Of a DNA stretch of 27,658 nt, positions 7,599 through 15,558 are shown in pieces. The DNA is taken from contig CAYPXJ010000021.1 of assembly GCA_964414595.1 (NCBI GenBank), forward strand, positions 1 to 27,658, in the 5' to 3' direction. The stretch comes from CAYPXJ01 sp964414595. Lineage in GTDB: Bacteria; Pseudomonadota; Alphaproteobacteria; Rickettsiales; CAIJLX01. Every line of letters begins with the position of its first letter. Position 1 is the first letter of the stretch. The translations under genes were made by a program, and so were the position numbers. The notes below the pieces were generated by a model. The model had not been told where the DNA came from, did no database searches, and worked only from the letters and a program-made list of their open reading frames with translations.

Positions 7599-8411
7599 AT
7601 GTCAGCGGCAAAAACTAACCAGCGAAATAAAAGCTACCGTCAAGAAGAATGGACACAGGCTTTTCGTGATGAAATCCTCAATTCTGTGGAATCAGGGGAA
7701 TATTATAATGAGGCCTGGCGTTGGTATAGTTACCGCTACATTCACCCGTTTAGCCAACGTACCTTCTATATATTCATTACACTTTTCGGTTTTTTGATAT
7801 CGGTGGTCGCTTTTAGTACCGTGCGGGATTTTTATCCCCTGAAAATTCAGGTGCCACTGGCCGTGGGTGTTTCGGATGTTTCGAATGAATATCCAAAAAT
7901 TATCCCGCTACGTTTGCACGAAGATGAAGATGGCAACATCGCTGTCCATCGTTATTTTGTGAAGCATTTCGTCAAGATTTGGGAAAGCTACGATTATAAC
8001 CAAATAGAGTCATTAAAAAATCAGGTTAAGAATTTAGCTGCGCCACAAATAGTCGCGGTTTATGAAAGCCGTATGGATTATCGTAATGTGCGTAACCCCG
8101 GCCCTATTCTGCGTTACCGGGATCATACGCGCCGCTCCATCGAGATTACTGATTATCGTCTTGATGACCGCACATTAGAATATGACGGCGATGACCATCT
8201 GGTGTTTCATGCCGAGCAGCCGCTTCGTGCTTATGTAAAATTCCGCGCCTTCGAAGAAAATGAATTGGGTGTTCAGCCGAGTGATTGGACTGCGGAAGTA
8301 GTATTCACTATGTCACCCATTACTTTTGATAAAGAAAAGCGTAGCTTCAATAAACCAGACTTTATAGTACAGGCTTATCGTGTGGCGCCTGCTGCAAAAA
8401 CCACACCTTGA
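7599..8411 (+). CDS. virB8: VirB8 family type IV secretion inner-membrane protein
   Basis: The 270-residue protein has a charged cytoplasmic N-terminus, one membrane segment (about 56-75, FYIFITLFGFLISVVAFSTV) and a periplasmic NTF2-like domain. The family pattern is visible in the RYFVKHFVKIWESYDY helix, the VYESRMDYRNVRNPGP segment and the following beta strands. VirB8 bridges parts of the type IV secretion channel in the inner membrane. The start at 7599 is preferred to an in-frame ATG at 7521, because the longer form adds an atypical tail and overlaps the divergent adaptor gene; the promoter at 7564-7592 also fits 7599. virB9 follows after 44 bases, but virB10, virB11 and virD4 are not present. 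Confidence 0.82.
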   Translation: MSAAKTNQRNKSYRQEEWTQAFRDEILNSVESGEYYNEAWRWYSYRYIHPFSQRTFYIFITLFGFLISVVAFSTVRDFYPLKIQVPLAVGVSDVSNEYPKIIPLRLHEDEDGNIAVHRYFVKHFVKIWESYDYNQIESLKNQVKNLAAPQIVAVYESRMDYRNVRNPGPILRYRDHTRRSIEITDYRLDDRTLEYDGDDHLVFHAEQPLRAYVKFRAFEENELGVQPSDWTAEVVFTMSPITFDKEKRSFNKPDFIVQAYRVAPAAKTTP

Positions 8412-8455
8412 TTCATCGCGCTTGCATCTTCCGAGAAAGCGAATAACATGACCTT

Positions 8456-9241
8456 ATGCGCCTGATCCTCTTTTTCTTTACATTCCTCCTCATTATTGCT
8501 TCCACGCCTTCTTTTGCGCTGCAGGAATACCGCCCGCTTTCAGTCGATAAGCGTATCCGTACTTACACATTTAACCCGAATGAAATTTATTCATTCACGG
8601 GCCATTATGGTTATCAATCCAGTATTGAATTTTCGCCAGAAGAGAAAATTGGCGTAGTATCCTTGGGTGATTCGCTATCCTGGCAAGTTGAACCCATCGG
8701 TAATCGGCTCTTTCTGAAGCCTGTAGAGCCAGACGCTACCACTAACATGACGGTGATTACCGACAAGCGCGTGTATAATTTCGAACTCTATGCGGAAGAA
8801 GCAGAAGGCATACGCGACGAAGATTTGGTGTTCAACGCCCAGTTTTATTATCCGGATTATGAGAGCGCCGCAGTGCGTAGCTTCGCTTCCAACGCTACCA
8901 AAATGCCGGATATTGAAAAAGAGCCTCAGAAATACCACTTTAATTACACCCTCACCGGCCCAGAAAATATCGCGCCGATGCGGATTTTTGATGATGGGGA
9001 GTTCACCTATTTCCAATTCCGCGATAAAAATGCTGAAATTCCGGCAATTTTTGTAGTGGATAGTCGAGGGAGTGAATCGCTTATTAATTACCGCGTGCTG
9101 GGCGATTATATTGTTGTAGAACAAGTATCTAGCCAGTTCACACTCCGCTATGGCGATGACGTAGTATGCGTCTATAACGAATCCCGCCCCTTAAAAATCG
9201 TGAAGCCAGAGAAGAAGAAAAAGTGGCTGGGAATATTCTAG
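8456..9241 (+). CDS. virB9: VirB9 family type IV secretion outer-membrane-complex protein
   Basis: The 261-residue protein has a signal peptide (MRLILFFFTFLLIIASTPSFA, cleaved before LQEYRP). An N-terminal VirB9/TrbG domain follows, with the DKRIRTYTFNPNEIYSF opening and the ITDKRVYNFEL segment. A linker leads to the C-terminal domain with IFDDGEFTYFQFRD, PAIFVVD and FTLRYGDDVVCVYN. VirB9 forms the outer-membrane core of the secretion channel with VirB7 and VirB10. The neighbour upstream is virB8, and ilvI downstream is unrelated and has its own promoter. A lone virB8-virB9 pair resembles the scattered duplicates of Rickettsiales vir homologues. No clear ribosome site precedes the ATG; the other nearby ATG (8448) is out of frame and soon stops. 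Confidence 0.85.
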   Translation: MRLILFFFTFLLIIASTPSFALQEYRPLSVDKRIRTYTFNPNEIYSFTGHYGYQSSIEFSPEEKIGVVSLGDSLSWQVEPIGNRLFLKPVEPDATTNMTVITDKRVYNFELYAEEAEGIRDEDLVFNAQFYYPDYESAAVRSFASNATKMPDIEKEPQKYHFNYTLTGPENIAPMRIFDDGEFTYFQFRDKNAEIPAIFVVDSRGSESLINYRVLGDYIVVEQVSSQFTLRYGDDVVCVYNESRPLKIVKPEKKKKWLGIF

Positions 9242-9287
9242 GCGCCAGCTACCCCAGCCCATTACGCGAAGTTTTCTGCCAATATCC

Positions 9288-9315
9288 TTGAAATAGCCCT
9301 ATTTCTGTGCATAAT
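9288..9315 (+). promoter_or_regulatory. Predicted promoter of the ilvIHC operon
   Basis: TTGAAA (9288-9293), a 16-base spacer and CATAAT (9310-9315) lie in the 101-base gap between virB9 and ilvI. Transcription would begin about 20 bases before the ilvI ATG. I see no leader peptide rich in Ile, Leu or Val codons and no attenuator hairpin. Confidence 0.55.
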
Positions 9316-9342
9316 TCTTTGCTCTTTTTATAAGAAAACCAT

Positions 9343-11103
9343 ATGGGCAAACAATTTCGTGAAATACTGAACGGCGCCAACCTCGTCATCCGTGCACTCA
9401 AGGATTGTGGGGTTGATACGATATTCGGCTATCCCGGCGGGGCGGTTCTGCCTATTTACGACGAATTATTTAAGCAAAACGACATCAAACATATCCTCGT
9501 GCGCCATGAACAGGGTGCGGCCCATGCGGCGGAAGGCTATGCACGTTCCACCGGCAAAGTCGGCGTATTGCTGGTAACTTCCGGCCCGGGTGCAACTAAT
9601 GCCGTCACCGGTCTCACCGACGCATTACTTGATAGCATCCCACTTCTCTGCATCACCGGTCAGGTGGCAACACACCTCATCGGCAGCGATGCGTTTCAGG
9701 AAGCTGATACCACGGGCATCACGCGCGCCTGCACAAAACATAACTACCTGATTAAGGAAGTTTCCAAAGTCGAGCATACGGTGAAAGAAGCTTTCTACAT
9801 CGCACAAAGCGGTCGCCCTGGCCCGGTCGTGGTCGATTTACCGAAGAATATTCAGCTGCAAACGCACCCATATCAGGGGCTCGAAGTTACCGAGCGCGCG
9901 TCCTATTCGCCTTATAAAACCGGCGATTTGAAAGATATCGAAAAAGCGCTCGAGCTTATGGCAAACGCAGAACGTCCGGTCTTTTATACCGGCGGCGGGC
10001 TTATCAATTCCGGCCCGAAGGCCTGCGCGTTGCTGCGTGAATTTGTGCAGCTTACTGGCTTCCCGATTACTTCAACGCTGATGGGCCTTGGCGCCTATCC
10101 CGCTTCCGATAAGCAATTCCTGCGTATGCTCGGTATGCATGGCTCACGCGAGGCGAATATGGCGATGGCGGAGTGCGATGTACTCATCAATATCGGCGCG
10201 CGTTTTGATGACCGTGTGACCGGCCGTCTCGATGCGTTTTCTACCGGCTCGAAAAAAATTCATGTCGATATTGATCCTTCTTCCATCAACAAAAATGTGC
10301 TCGTGGATATTGCAATAAAAGGTGATGCAGAAAAAGTTCTCACGCGCATGATCGAATTATGGAAAAAGAAAAAGCTCAAAGCCAAAAATCTTAAAAATTG
10401 GTGGGCAAAAATTGAAAACTGGCGCGCGCGCGATAGTTTTGGCTACACGCAGCGTGGCGAAACGATTAAACCGCAACATGCGCTTACCTGTCTCAACGCC
10501 GCTATTAAAAATAAAAGCGCGATTGTTTCTACCGATGTCGGCCAGCATCAAATGTGGGCGGCACAATATTTGCAATTCGAAAAGCCGAATCTCTGGCTCA
10601 CGTCTGGCGGTCTTGGCACGATGGGTTACGGTATGCCGGCGGCACTTGGCGCGCAAATCGGGAACCCTGATAAGCTCGTTGTGTGCGTGACTGGCGAAGC
10701 GTCACTCATGATGAATATGCAGGAATTTTCAACGATCGTGCAATACCGCCTGCCGGTAAAAACATTTATTTTGAATAATCATTATATGGGCATGGTGCGC
10801 CAGTGGCAGGAGCTCTTCCACGGTAATCGCTATTCCGAAAGCTACATGGATGCGCTGCCGGATTTCGTGAAGCTCGCGGAGTCATTCGGCATGAAAGGCA
10901 TTCGTTGTAAGAATCCCGGTGATGTGAACAGCGCGATTGAAGCAATGCTCAACCATGACGGCCCAGTCATTATGGATATGTGGGTCGACCGCGCGGAAAA
11001 TGTGTATCCCATGATCCCTGCCGGTGCGGCGCATAACGAAATGGAATTCGGCCCTGAAGATAAAGTAAAGGTCGATGAAAAAATCGCCAGGAACCAAGTA
11101 TGA
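9343..11103 (+). CDS. ilvI: Acetolactate synthase large subunit
   Basis: The 586-residue thiamine-diphosphate enzyme condenses pyruvate to acetolactate, or pyruvate with 2-oxobutyrate, the first common step to valine, leucine and isoleucine. The catalytic Glu lies in VRHEQGAAHAAEGYARSTG. The FAD-domain segment GARFDDRVTGRLDAF and the C-terminal diphosphate site GEASLMMNMQEF...LNNHYMGMVRQWQ are clear. The usual GDG/GDA of that site is GEA here; GEG is known in other proteobacterial enzymes, so it is probably active. The length is normal. The TGA overlaps the ilvH ATG by 4 bases, giving coupled translation of the two subunits. Only a weak ribosome site is visible. Promoter at 9288-9315. Confidence 0.96.
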   Translation: MGKQFREILNGANLVIRALKDCGVDTIFGYPGGAVLPIYDELFKQNDIKHILVRHEQGAAHAAEGYARSTGKVGVLLVTSGPGATNAVTGLTDALLDSIPLLCITGQVATHLIGSDAFQEADTTGITRACTKHNYLIKEVSKVEHTVKEAFYIAQSGRPGPVVVDLPKNIQLQTHPYQGLEVTERASYSPYKTGDLKDIEKALELMANAERPVFYTGGGLINSGPKACALLREFVQLTGFPITSTLMGLGAYPASDKQFLRMLGMHGSREANMAMAECDVLINIGARFDDRVTGRLDAFSTGSKKIHVDIDPSSINKNVLVDIAIKGDAEKVLTRMIELWKKKKLKAKNLKNWWAKIENWRARDSFGYTQRGETIKPQHALTCLNAAIKNKSAIVSTDVGQHQMWAAQYLQFEKPNLWLTSGGLGTMGYGMPAALGAQIGNPDKLVVCVTGEASLMMNMQEFSTIVQYRLPVKTFILNNHYMGMVRQWQELFHGNRYSESYMDALPDFVKLAESFGMKGIRCKNPGDVNSAIEAMLNHDGPVIMDMWVDRAENVYPMIPAGAAHNEMEFGPEDKVKVDEKIARNQV

Positions 11104-11675
11104 GCGCGCAAGTTAAATCCGTTTACGAAGATCCCACCAAGGCGCAGCTTGCCGAGAAGGAAGAGCGCCGCACGCTTTCGCTTATTGTCGATAACGAATT
11201 CGGGGTATTGGCGCGCGTTGTTGGCCTATTTTCAGGTCGTGGCTATAACATTGAAAGCCTCACGGTAAGCGAGGTGGAACACCAATCGCATGTTTCGCGT
11301 ATTACTGTTGTGACTAAAGGTAAGCCGCATGTGATTGAGCAGATTATTAATCTGCTGGAGCGTATTGTTCCTGTTTATGTGGTGCAGGATTTAACCGCTT
11401 CCGGCCCGCATATTGAGCGCGAAGTCGCGCTAGTGAAAGTTGTCGGCAAAGGCGAGAAGCGTATCAAGGCGCAAAAAACGGCAGACCGTTTTGGCGCACG
11501 CACCATCGATTCTACCGACCATTCGTATATTTTTGAACTTTCTTACACGCCGGAGAAAATTGATAAATTTATCGCCCTGCTTAAACCATTGGGCCTGATT
11601 GAAGTTACGCGCAGCGGCGTCACCGCGATTGCGCTCGGCGGTGAAGGCACAGAACTCAAACACATCAAAGATTAA
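11100..11675 (+). CDS. ilvH: Acetolactate synthase small (regulatory) subunit
   Basis: The 191-residue protein starts in the ATGA overlap with ilvI. After an N-terminal extension of about 25 residues comes an ACT domain (LSLIVDNEFGVLARVVGLFSGRGYNIESLTV) that in this family binds valine for feedback inhibition. It is followed by the C-terminal ACT-like half with REVALVKV and GLIEVTRSGVTAIALGG. It stabilises and regulates IlvI. The extension before the ACT domain is longer than in E. coli IlvH (about 163 residues) but common in alphaproteobacteria. ilvC follows after 14 bases. Confidence 0.95.
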   Translation: MSAQVKSVYEDPTKAQLAEKEERRTLSLIVDNEFGVLARVVGLFSGRGYNIESLTVSEVEHQSHVSRITVVTKGKPHVIEQIINLLERIVPVYVVQDLTASGPHIEREVALVKVVGKGEKRIKAQKTADRFGARTIDSTDHSYIFELSYTPEKIDKFIALLKPLGLIEVTRSGVTAIALGGEGTELKHIKD

Positions 11676-11689
11676 CTAAAGGAGCTACC

Positions 11690-12709
11690 ATGAAAGTCTA
11701 TTACGATAAAGATACCGACCTCAACATCATCAAGAATAAAGTTGTGGCCATCATCGGCTATGGCAGCCAGGGCCATGCGCATGCGCAGAACCTCAAAGAT
11801 AGTGGCGTGAAAAACGTTATCGTCGGTCTGCGCGACGGTTCAAAAACCGCGGAACGCGCGAAGAAAGATGGCTTCGTTGTGAAATCTCCTGCTGAAGCCA
11901 CCAAAGCGGCAGACGTGGTGATGATCCTCGCGCCGGATGAATTCCAGGCGGACCTTTACAAAAAAGACATCGAACCAAATTTGAAAAAAGGCGCGGCGCT
12001 CGCGTTCGCACATGGCTTCAACATTCACTTTGAGTTCATCAAACCGGCGAAAGATATCGATGTATTCATGGTAGCACCAAAAGGCCCTGGCCATACGGTG
12101 CGCGGTGAGTATGTCAAAGGCGGCGGCGTTCCCTGCCTTCTGGCGATTTATCAAGACCCATCGGGCAAAACGAAAGAAATCGCTCTCTCCTACGCTTCTG
12201 GCGTGGGTGGTGGCCGTTCGGGCATTATTGAAACAACGTTCCGTGATGAATGTGAAACCGACCTCTTCGGTGAGCAGGCAGTGCTTTGCGGCGGTGTGAC
12301 CGCGCTGATGCAAGCTGGTTTCGAAACGCTCGTGGAAGCTGGTTATCCACCAGAAATGGCTTATTTTGAATGTGTGCATGAAATGAAACTCATTGTCGAT
12401 TTGATTTACGAAGGTGGCCTTGCGAATATGCGCTACTCCATCTCCAACACGGCGGAATTCGGCGACTATGTGACTGGCCCTAAAGTCGTGACTGCGGAAA
12501 CCAAAAAAGTGATGAAAGAAGTGCTGAAGCACATCCAAACGGGTGGTTTTGCCCGTGAATTCATGGGTGATCGCAGCACACAAGGCGCACATAATCTTGA
12601 AAAATGGCGCGAAGATACCAAGAAGCTGCAGCTTGAAAAAGTGGGTGAATCCCTGCGTAAAATGATGCCGTGGATTGGCAAGAACAAGCTGGTAAAAGAA
12701 GCCGCGTAA
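11690..12709 (+). CDS. ilvC: Ketol-acid reductoisomerase, class I
   Basis: The 339-residue enzyme converts acetolactate to dihydroxyisovalerate with NADPH and Mg2+. The N-terminal Rossmann motif GYGSQGHAHAQNLKDSG is followed by GLRDGSKTAERA, a cofactor loop of the class I type. The metal-site segment FGEQAVLCGGVTALMQAGFETL and the ECVHEMKLIVDLIYEGG helix are intact. The length is that of the short class I form. AAAGGAG lies 7 bases before the ATG, the strongest ribosome site in the operon, which suggests high expression. The stop is followed within 10 bases by the inverted repeat at 12718-12760. Confidence 0.97.
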   Translation: MKVYYDKDTDLNIIKNKVVAIIGYGSQGHAHAQNLKDSGVKNVIVGLRDGSKTAERAKKDGFVVKSPAEATKAADVVMILAPDEFQADLYKKDIEPNLKKGAALAFAHGFNIHFEFIKPAKDIDVFMVAPKGPGHTVRGEYVKGGGVPCLLAIYQDPSGKTKEIALSYASGVGGGRSGIIETTFRDECETDLFGEQAVLCGGVTALMQAGFETLVEAGYPPEMAYFECVHEMKLIVDLIYEGGLANMRYSISNTAEFGDYVTGPKVVTAETKKVMKEVLKHIQTGGFAREFMGDRSTQGAHNLEKWREDTKKLQLEKVGESLRKMMPWIGKNKLVKEAA

Positions 12710-12717
12710 CTCTTTTT

Positions 12718-12760
12718 CAGGGCGGCGTGTATGCTTCGCTTTATTAACCACGCCGCCCTG
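12718..12760 (+). promoter_or_regulatory. Perfect 12-bp inverted repeat around the start codon of the GS-like gene
   Basis: CAGGGCGGCGTG (12718-12729) and its exact complement CACGCCGCCCTG (12749-12760) enclose a 19-base loop that contains the ATG at 12731. The only AGGG ribosome-site candidate is in the left arm. No T run follows the right arm, so it is not an ordinary intrinsic terminator for ilvC; T bases precede the left arm, which gives A bases on the opposite transcript. It may control translation of the GS-like gene or protect the ilvC mRNA 3' end. Confidence 0.6.
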
Positions 12761-13633
12761 CTTGAACGCATCACCGATGATTTTATCTCGGACGTGGGTC
12801 TTGCACCTATTATCACGAGTGAGCTTGAATTTTATCTGGAAGGTGCGCCGAAGGAACTTCCTCCAACTTTTCATGCAGAAGTTGCCCGTAGTCTGAGTGG
12901 GCGTAATATTTCTGTCTGGCCGATTGAAAACGAGGTCGCGCCGGAACAATTTGAAATTTCGCTTAAAGAATATGTGCACCCAATCGCATGCGCGCAAAAC
13001 AGCCTACAAATCGTTGAAATTATCCGGGAAGCAGCAAAAAATGCGGGTTATAAGCCGCGCTTCGATGCCAAGCCTTTTGCTGATAGACCCGGATGTGGTT
13101 TGCATTTTCATCTCATATTCCTGGATAAATCTGGCATCAATGCGCTGATTAAAACGGAAGATGATTGCGAAAGCCAGACGATGCGTCATGCGGTTGGCGG
13201 CCTACTCGATACCACACAGGAATCGTTTATTTTCTTTGCCCCGAACGCGAATTCTTATACGCGTTTTACGACCGATCGAAACCCCCAGCCCGGGCTTGCC
13301 GAACATAACAGCGCACCTATTAATATTAGCTGGGGCGGCAATAATCGCACCTGCGCGATTCGTATTCCTGCCAGCACGTCAAACCCCGCGCTTCGCCATA
13401 TAGAGCATCGCGTATGTGGCGTGGATGCGAACCCTTATCTGGCCCTGGGTGCCATTTTGCTTGGTGCGCTTAAAGGCATTCGCGAAGAAATTGAACCTTA
13501 CGCCGAAAAAGTGTATGGCAACGCCTACGACGATAAATATGATTTAGTGCCCTTCCCTGCCTCATATGAAGAAGCGTTGGGCTATTTCAACAAAAGTAAA
13601 TTGATGCAGCAATATTTTAAAGAATTTGTATGA
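12731..13633 (+). CDS. Glutamine-synthetase-like ligase lacking the N-terminal domain
   Basis: The 300-residue protein matches only the catalytic domain of the glutamine synthetase superfamily. Seen in order are SELEFYL (metal Glu31 and Glu33), ENEVAPEQFE, GCGLHFHL (His125 and His127), ANSYTRF, WGGNNRTCAIRIP and EHRVCGVDANPYLALGAI. Full enzymes have 430-470 residues. Here the sequence begins about 20 residues before the ExE motif, so the beta-grasp domain that completes the active site between subunits is missing, and ilvC directly upstream leaves no room for it. The motif spelling resembles glutamate-amine ligases (PuuA-like) more than housekeeping GlnA, but the substrate cannot be named. 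The start lies in the loop of an inverted repeat. The stop overlaps the trhO start (ATGA). Confidence 0.8.
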   Translation: MLRFINHAALLERITDDFISDVGLAPIITSELEFYLEGAPKELPPTFHAEVARSLSGRNISVWPIENEVAPEQFEISLKEYVHPIACAQNSLQIVEIIREAAKNAGYKPRFDAKPFADRPGCGLHFHLIFLDKSGINALIKTEDDCESQTMRHAVGGLLDTTQESFIFFAPNANSYTRFTTDRNPQPGLAEHNSAPINISWGGNNRTCAIRIPASTSNPALRHIEHRVCGVDANPYLALGAILLGALKGIREEIEPYAEKVYGNAYDDKYDLVPFPASYEEALGYFNKSKLMQQYFKEFV

Positions 13634-14328
13634 GCGATTTTTTATATATTAATTTCTACCGTTTTGTATCCCTGCCCGATTACAAAGAATTGCGCGGCAA
13701 ATTGCTCGATTTTTGCAATGCGCAGGAGCTGAAAGGATCCATTTTGCTCGCAGAGGAAGGCATCAACGCAATGCTTACCGGTACACGCATAAATCTCGAA
13801 GCGTTTAAAAGCTTTATTGCACAAGATGCACGCTTCCAAAACCTGCTGTTTAAAGAAGCGCCTGCAGAAGGTCATGCATTCAAGCGCATGAAAGTGCGGC
13901 TCAAAAAAGAAATCGTACGTATGAAGCAACCGGATATTGTCGGCGCTTTTCGGCCCGGAGCTTACTTATCGCCGGAAAAATGGGATGAAGTTATTACGGC
14001 GCCGGATGTCGTCGTTGTCGATACGCGCAATGATTTTGAAGTGCAAAAAGGCAGTTTTAAGGGGGCTGTCAACCCGCAGACAAAAAGCTTTGGTGAATTT
14101 CCTGAATGGGTGGATAAAAATCTTGATCCTCGCAAACACAAGAAAGTCGCCATGTTCTGCACCGGCGGTATTCGCTGTGAAAAATCGACGGCCTATCTGA
14201 AGTCGCAAGGCTTTGAAGAGGTCTATCACCTTGAAGGCGGCATTATTACCTATCTGGAAAAAACGCAGAACCGCGCGGGCCTATGGCATGGCGAATGTTT
14301 TGTGTTCGATGAGCGGGAGAGCGCTTAA
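13630..14328 (+). CDS. trhO: tRNA uridine(34) hydroxylase, rhodanese-related, short form
   Basis: The 232-residue protein belongs to the UPF0176/YceA family, which installs 5-hydroxyuridine at position 34 of tRNAs. The N-terminal acylphosphatase-like domain contains LKGSILLAEEGINAMLTG. The rhodanese domain (about 112-210) contains VVVVDTRNDFEV and the active-site loop FCTGGIRCEKS with Cys177 and Cys183. E. coli TrhO has about 350 residues and a Cys-rich C-terminal part; this one ends just after WHGECFVFDER. Only 18 bases separate the stop from the tRNA-His gene, so no missing tail is hidden downstream. It starts within the stop of the GS-like gene and is probably co-transcribed with it. Confidence 0.88.
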   Translation: MSDFLYINFYRFVSLPDYKELRGKLLDFCNAQELKGSILLAEEGINAMLTGTRINLEAFKSFIAQDARFQNLLFKEAPAEGHAFKRMKVRLKKEIVRMKQPDIVGAFRPGAYLSPEKWDEVITAPDVVVVDTRNDFEVQKGSFKGAVNPQTKSFGEFPEWVDKNLDPRKHKKVAMFCTGGIRCEKSTAYLKSQGFEEVYHLEGGIITYLEKTQNRAGLWHGECFVFDERESA

Positions 14329-14346
14329 TCGTCTGTTCTAGTAACT

Positions 14347-14424
14347 TGGGGCGAGTGACGGGGTTCGAACCCGCGACCTCAAGAGCCACAATCTTGCGCT
14401 CTAACCAACTGAGCTACACCCGCC
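14347..14424 (-). tRNA. tRNA-His (GTG)
   Basis: The minus strand folds as a cloverleaf. The acceptor stem GCGGGTG pairs with CACTCGC (one G-T pair). The D arm is TAGCTCAG...GAGC, the anticodon stem-loop is CAAGA-TTGTGGC-TCTTG with anticodon GTG, and the T arm contains GGGTTCGAACCC. An extra G at position -1 faces C73, the histidine identity mark, and CCA is encoded (14349-14347). The gene lies against the direction of the neighbouring protein genes. Confidence 0.95.
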
Positions 14425-14461
14425 ATAATGCCTTGAGAGGCGCGAAACTAATAAGAACGTA

Positions 14462-14489
14462 TTGGAATTTCAACAAGAATCATTATCTT
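14462..14489 (+). promoter_or_regulatory. Possible promoter of grxC
   Basis: TTGGAA (14462-14467), a 16-base spacer and TATCTT (14484-14489) precede grxC. Predicted initiation near 14496 leaves a short leader with the CGGAG ribosome site. The -10 is a weak match. Confidence 0.35.
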
Positions 14490-14511
14490 AAGTCCACGAA
14501 CGGAGTTTCTG

Positions 14512-14769
14512 ATGGCCAAAGTTGAAATTTATACGACCAATTATTGCCCCTATTGCACGCGCGCCAAGGATTTGCTGAAGCGTAAAGGGGCTGAATTCGT
14601 GGAATACGACGTCACCAACAAAGACGAAGACCGCATCAAACTCGTGGAAAAATCCGGCGGACGCAAAACCGTGCCGCAAATTTTCATCAACGGCCAGCAT
14701 ATCGGCGGATTTGACGATATGGTCGCGCTCGATAAAGCGGGCAAACTTGACCCCTTACTGAAAGCATAA
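14512..14769 (+). CDS. grxC: Glutaredoxin 3 (dithiol)
   Basis: The 85-residue thioredoxin-fold protein has the dithiol active site CPYC (Cys12 and Cys15), the cis-proline loop TVPQIFINGQHIGG and the glutathione-site FDDM. It reduces disulfides and glutathione mixed disulfides in the cytoplasm. GGAG lies 8 bases before the ATG. The TPR lipoprotein gene starts 3 bases after the stop, so both are probably on one transcript, although no functional link is known. Confidence 0.95.
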   Translation: MAKVEIYTTNYCPYCTRAKDLLKRKGAEFVEYDVTNKDEDRIKLVEKSGGRKTVPQIFINGQHIGGFDDMVALDKAGKLDPLLKA

Positions 14770-14772
14770 TTC

Positions 14773-15558
14773 GTGCGCATTTTTACTCTCGTTTTGATTA
14801 GCCTTTTCCTTATTTCCTGCAGCGGTAAGAAATTTTTGCTGCCTTCGTTCCAAAGCAAACAAACCATTGCGCCAAGCCCGGAAGAACAGACAAAACTCGC
14901 CGAGGCAAAAACCGCGTATGAAACGAATAATCAGGCTGTTGCATTAGGCATATACGATCAAATTCTCACTAAAAACCCAAAGCAAATCGATGCGTTGGAG
15001 CAAAAGGGCATCATCCTCTTGAACCAGGGCAATCTCTCCGGTGCGATTGGGCTTTTCAACGAAGTGCTCGCGCAGGACGCGCTGCGCTGGAAAACGCTGA
15101 ACGCGATTGGCGTTGCCTATGCGCTGAATCAGCAAATGTCGCAGGCGCTGGAATATTATAAAACTGCGCTCGATATCGCGCCGGAGAATGTCGCCGTGCT
15201 CAATAATCTCGGCCTGGCATACGCCTTCAATCTCGATTTCATGAATGCAGAGGAAACATTGCAGCGCGCGCTCGGTCAGCCTCTCACAGCAGATAAGCAA
15301 CGCCAAATCGAACAGAATCTCGCGCTGGTTTACGGGCTTTCGGGTCGCGCCGATCTGGCTGAGCCGATTTTGCGCAAATATATGCCGGAAGCAGCCGTTT
15401 ATAATAATCTCGGCCTATATGCGAAATTGGCAGGAGATACCGACCTCGCCCGCTCCTACCTGAATGAAGCGCTCACGGCGAGTCCTGGTTTCTACGAAAA
15501 AGCGTGGGAAAACCTACAAAATCTGCCGGATTACACCCCGGATTCCACCCGCCGCTAA
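14773..15558 (+). CDS. TPR-repeat lipoprotein
   Basis: The 261-residue protein starts with GTG; no ATG is available at the right place. The signal peptide RIFTLVLISLFLISC ends in a lipobox (LISC, followed by S), so Cys16 should be lipidated and the protein membrane-anchored in the envelope. From about residue 40 onward there are tandem tetratricopeptide repeats with the typical G/Y/A/P spacing (for example ALEYYKTALDIAPENVAVLNNLGLAY). Such proteins are scaffolds; the layout recalls TadD of Flp pilus systems and NlpI, but no tad genes are near, so I give no symbol. The last repeat ends near 247, followed by a short tail. Confidence 0.82.
   Translation: MRIFTLVLISLFLISCSGKKFLLPSFQSKQTIAPSPEEQTKLAEAKTAYETNNQAVALGIYDQILTKNPKQIDALEQKGIILLNQGNLSGAIGLFNEVLAQDALRWKTLNAIGVAYALNQQMSQALEYYKTALDIAPENVAVLNNLGLAYAFNLDFMNAEETLQRALGQPLTADKQRQIEQNLALVYGLSGRADLAEPILRKYMPEAAVYNNLGLYAKLAGDTDLARSYLNEALTASPGFYEKAWENLQNLPDYTPDSTRR

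Noticed and set aside
10690..10700. GEA instead of GDG/GDA in the thiamine diphosphate site of IlvI
   Set aside because: Acetolactate synthases with Glu at this position are known in other proteobacteria, so it does not indicate an inactive enzyme.
11840..12997. 385-codon open frame on the minus strand across ilvC and the GS-like gene
   Set aside because: The translation is rich in Arg, His and Phe, matches no family, and is the mirror of two well-conserved genes in a codon-biased region.
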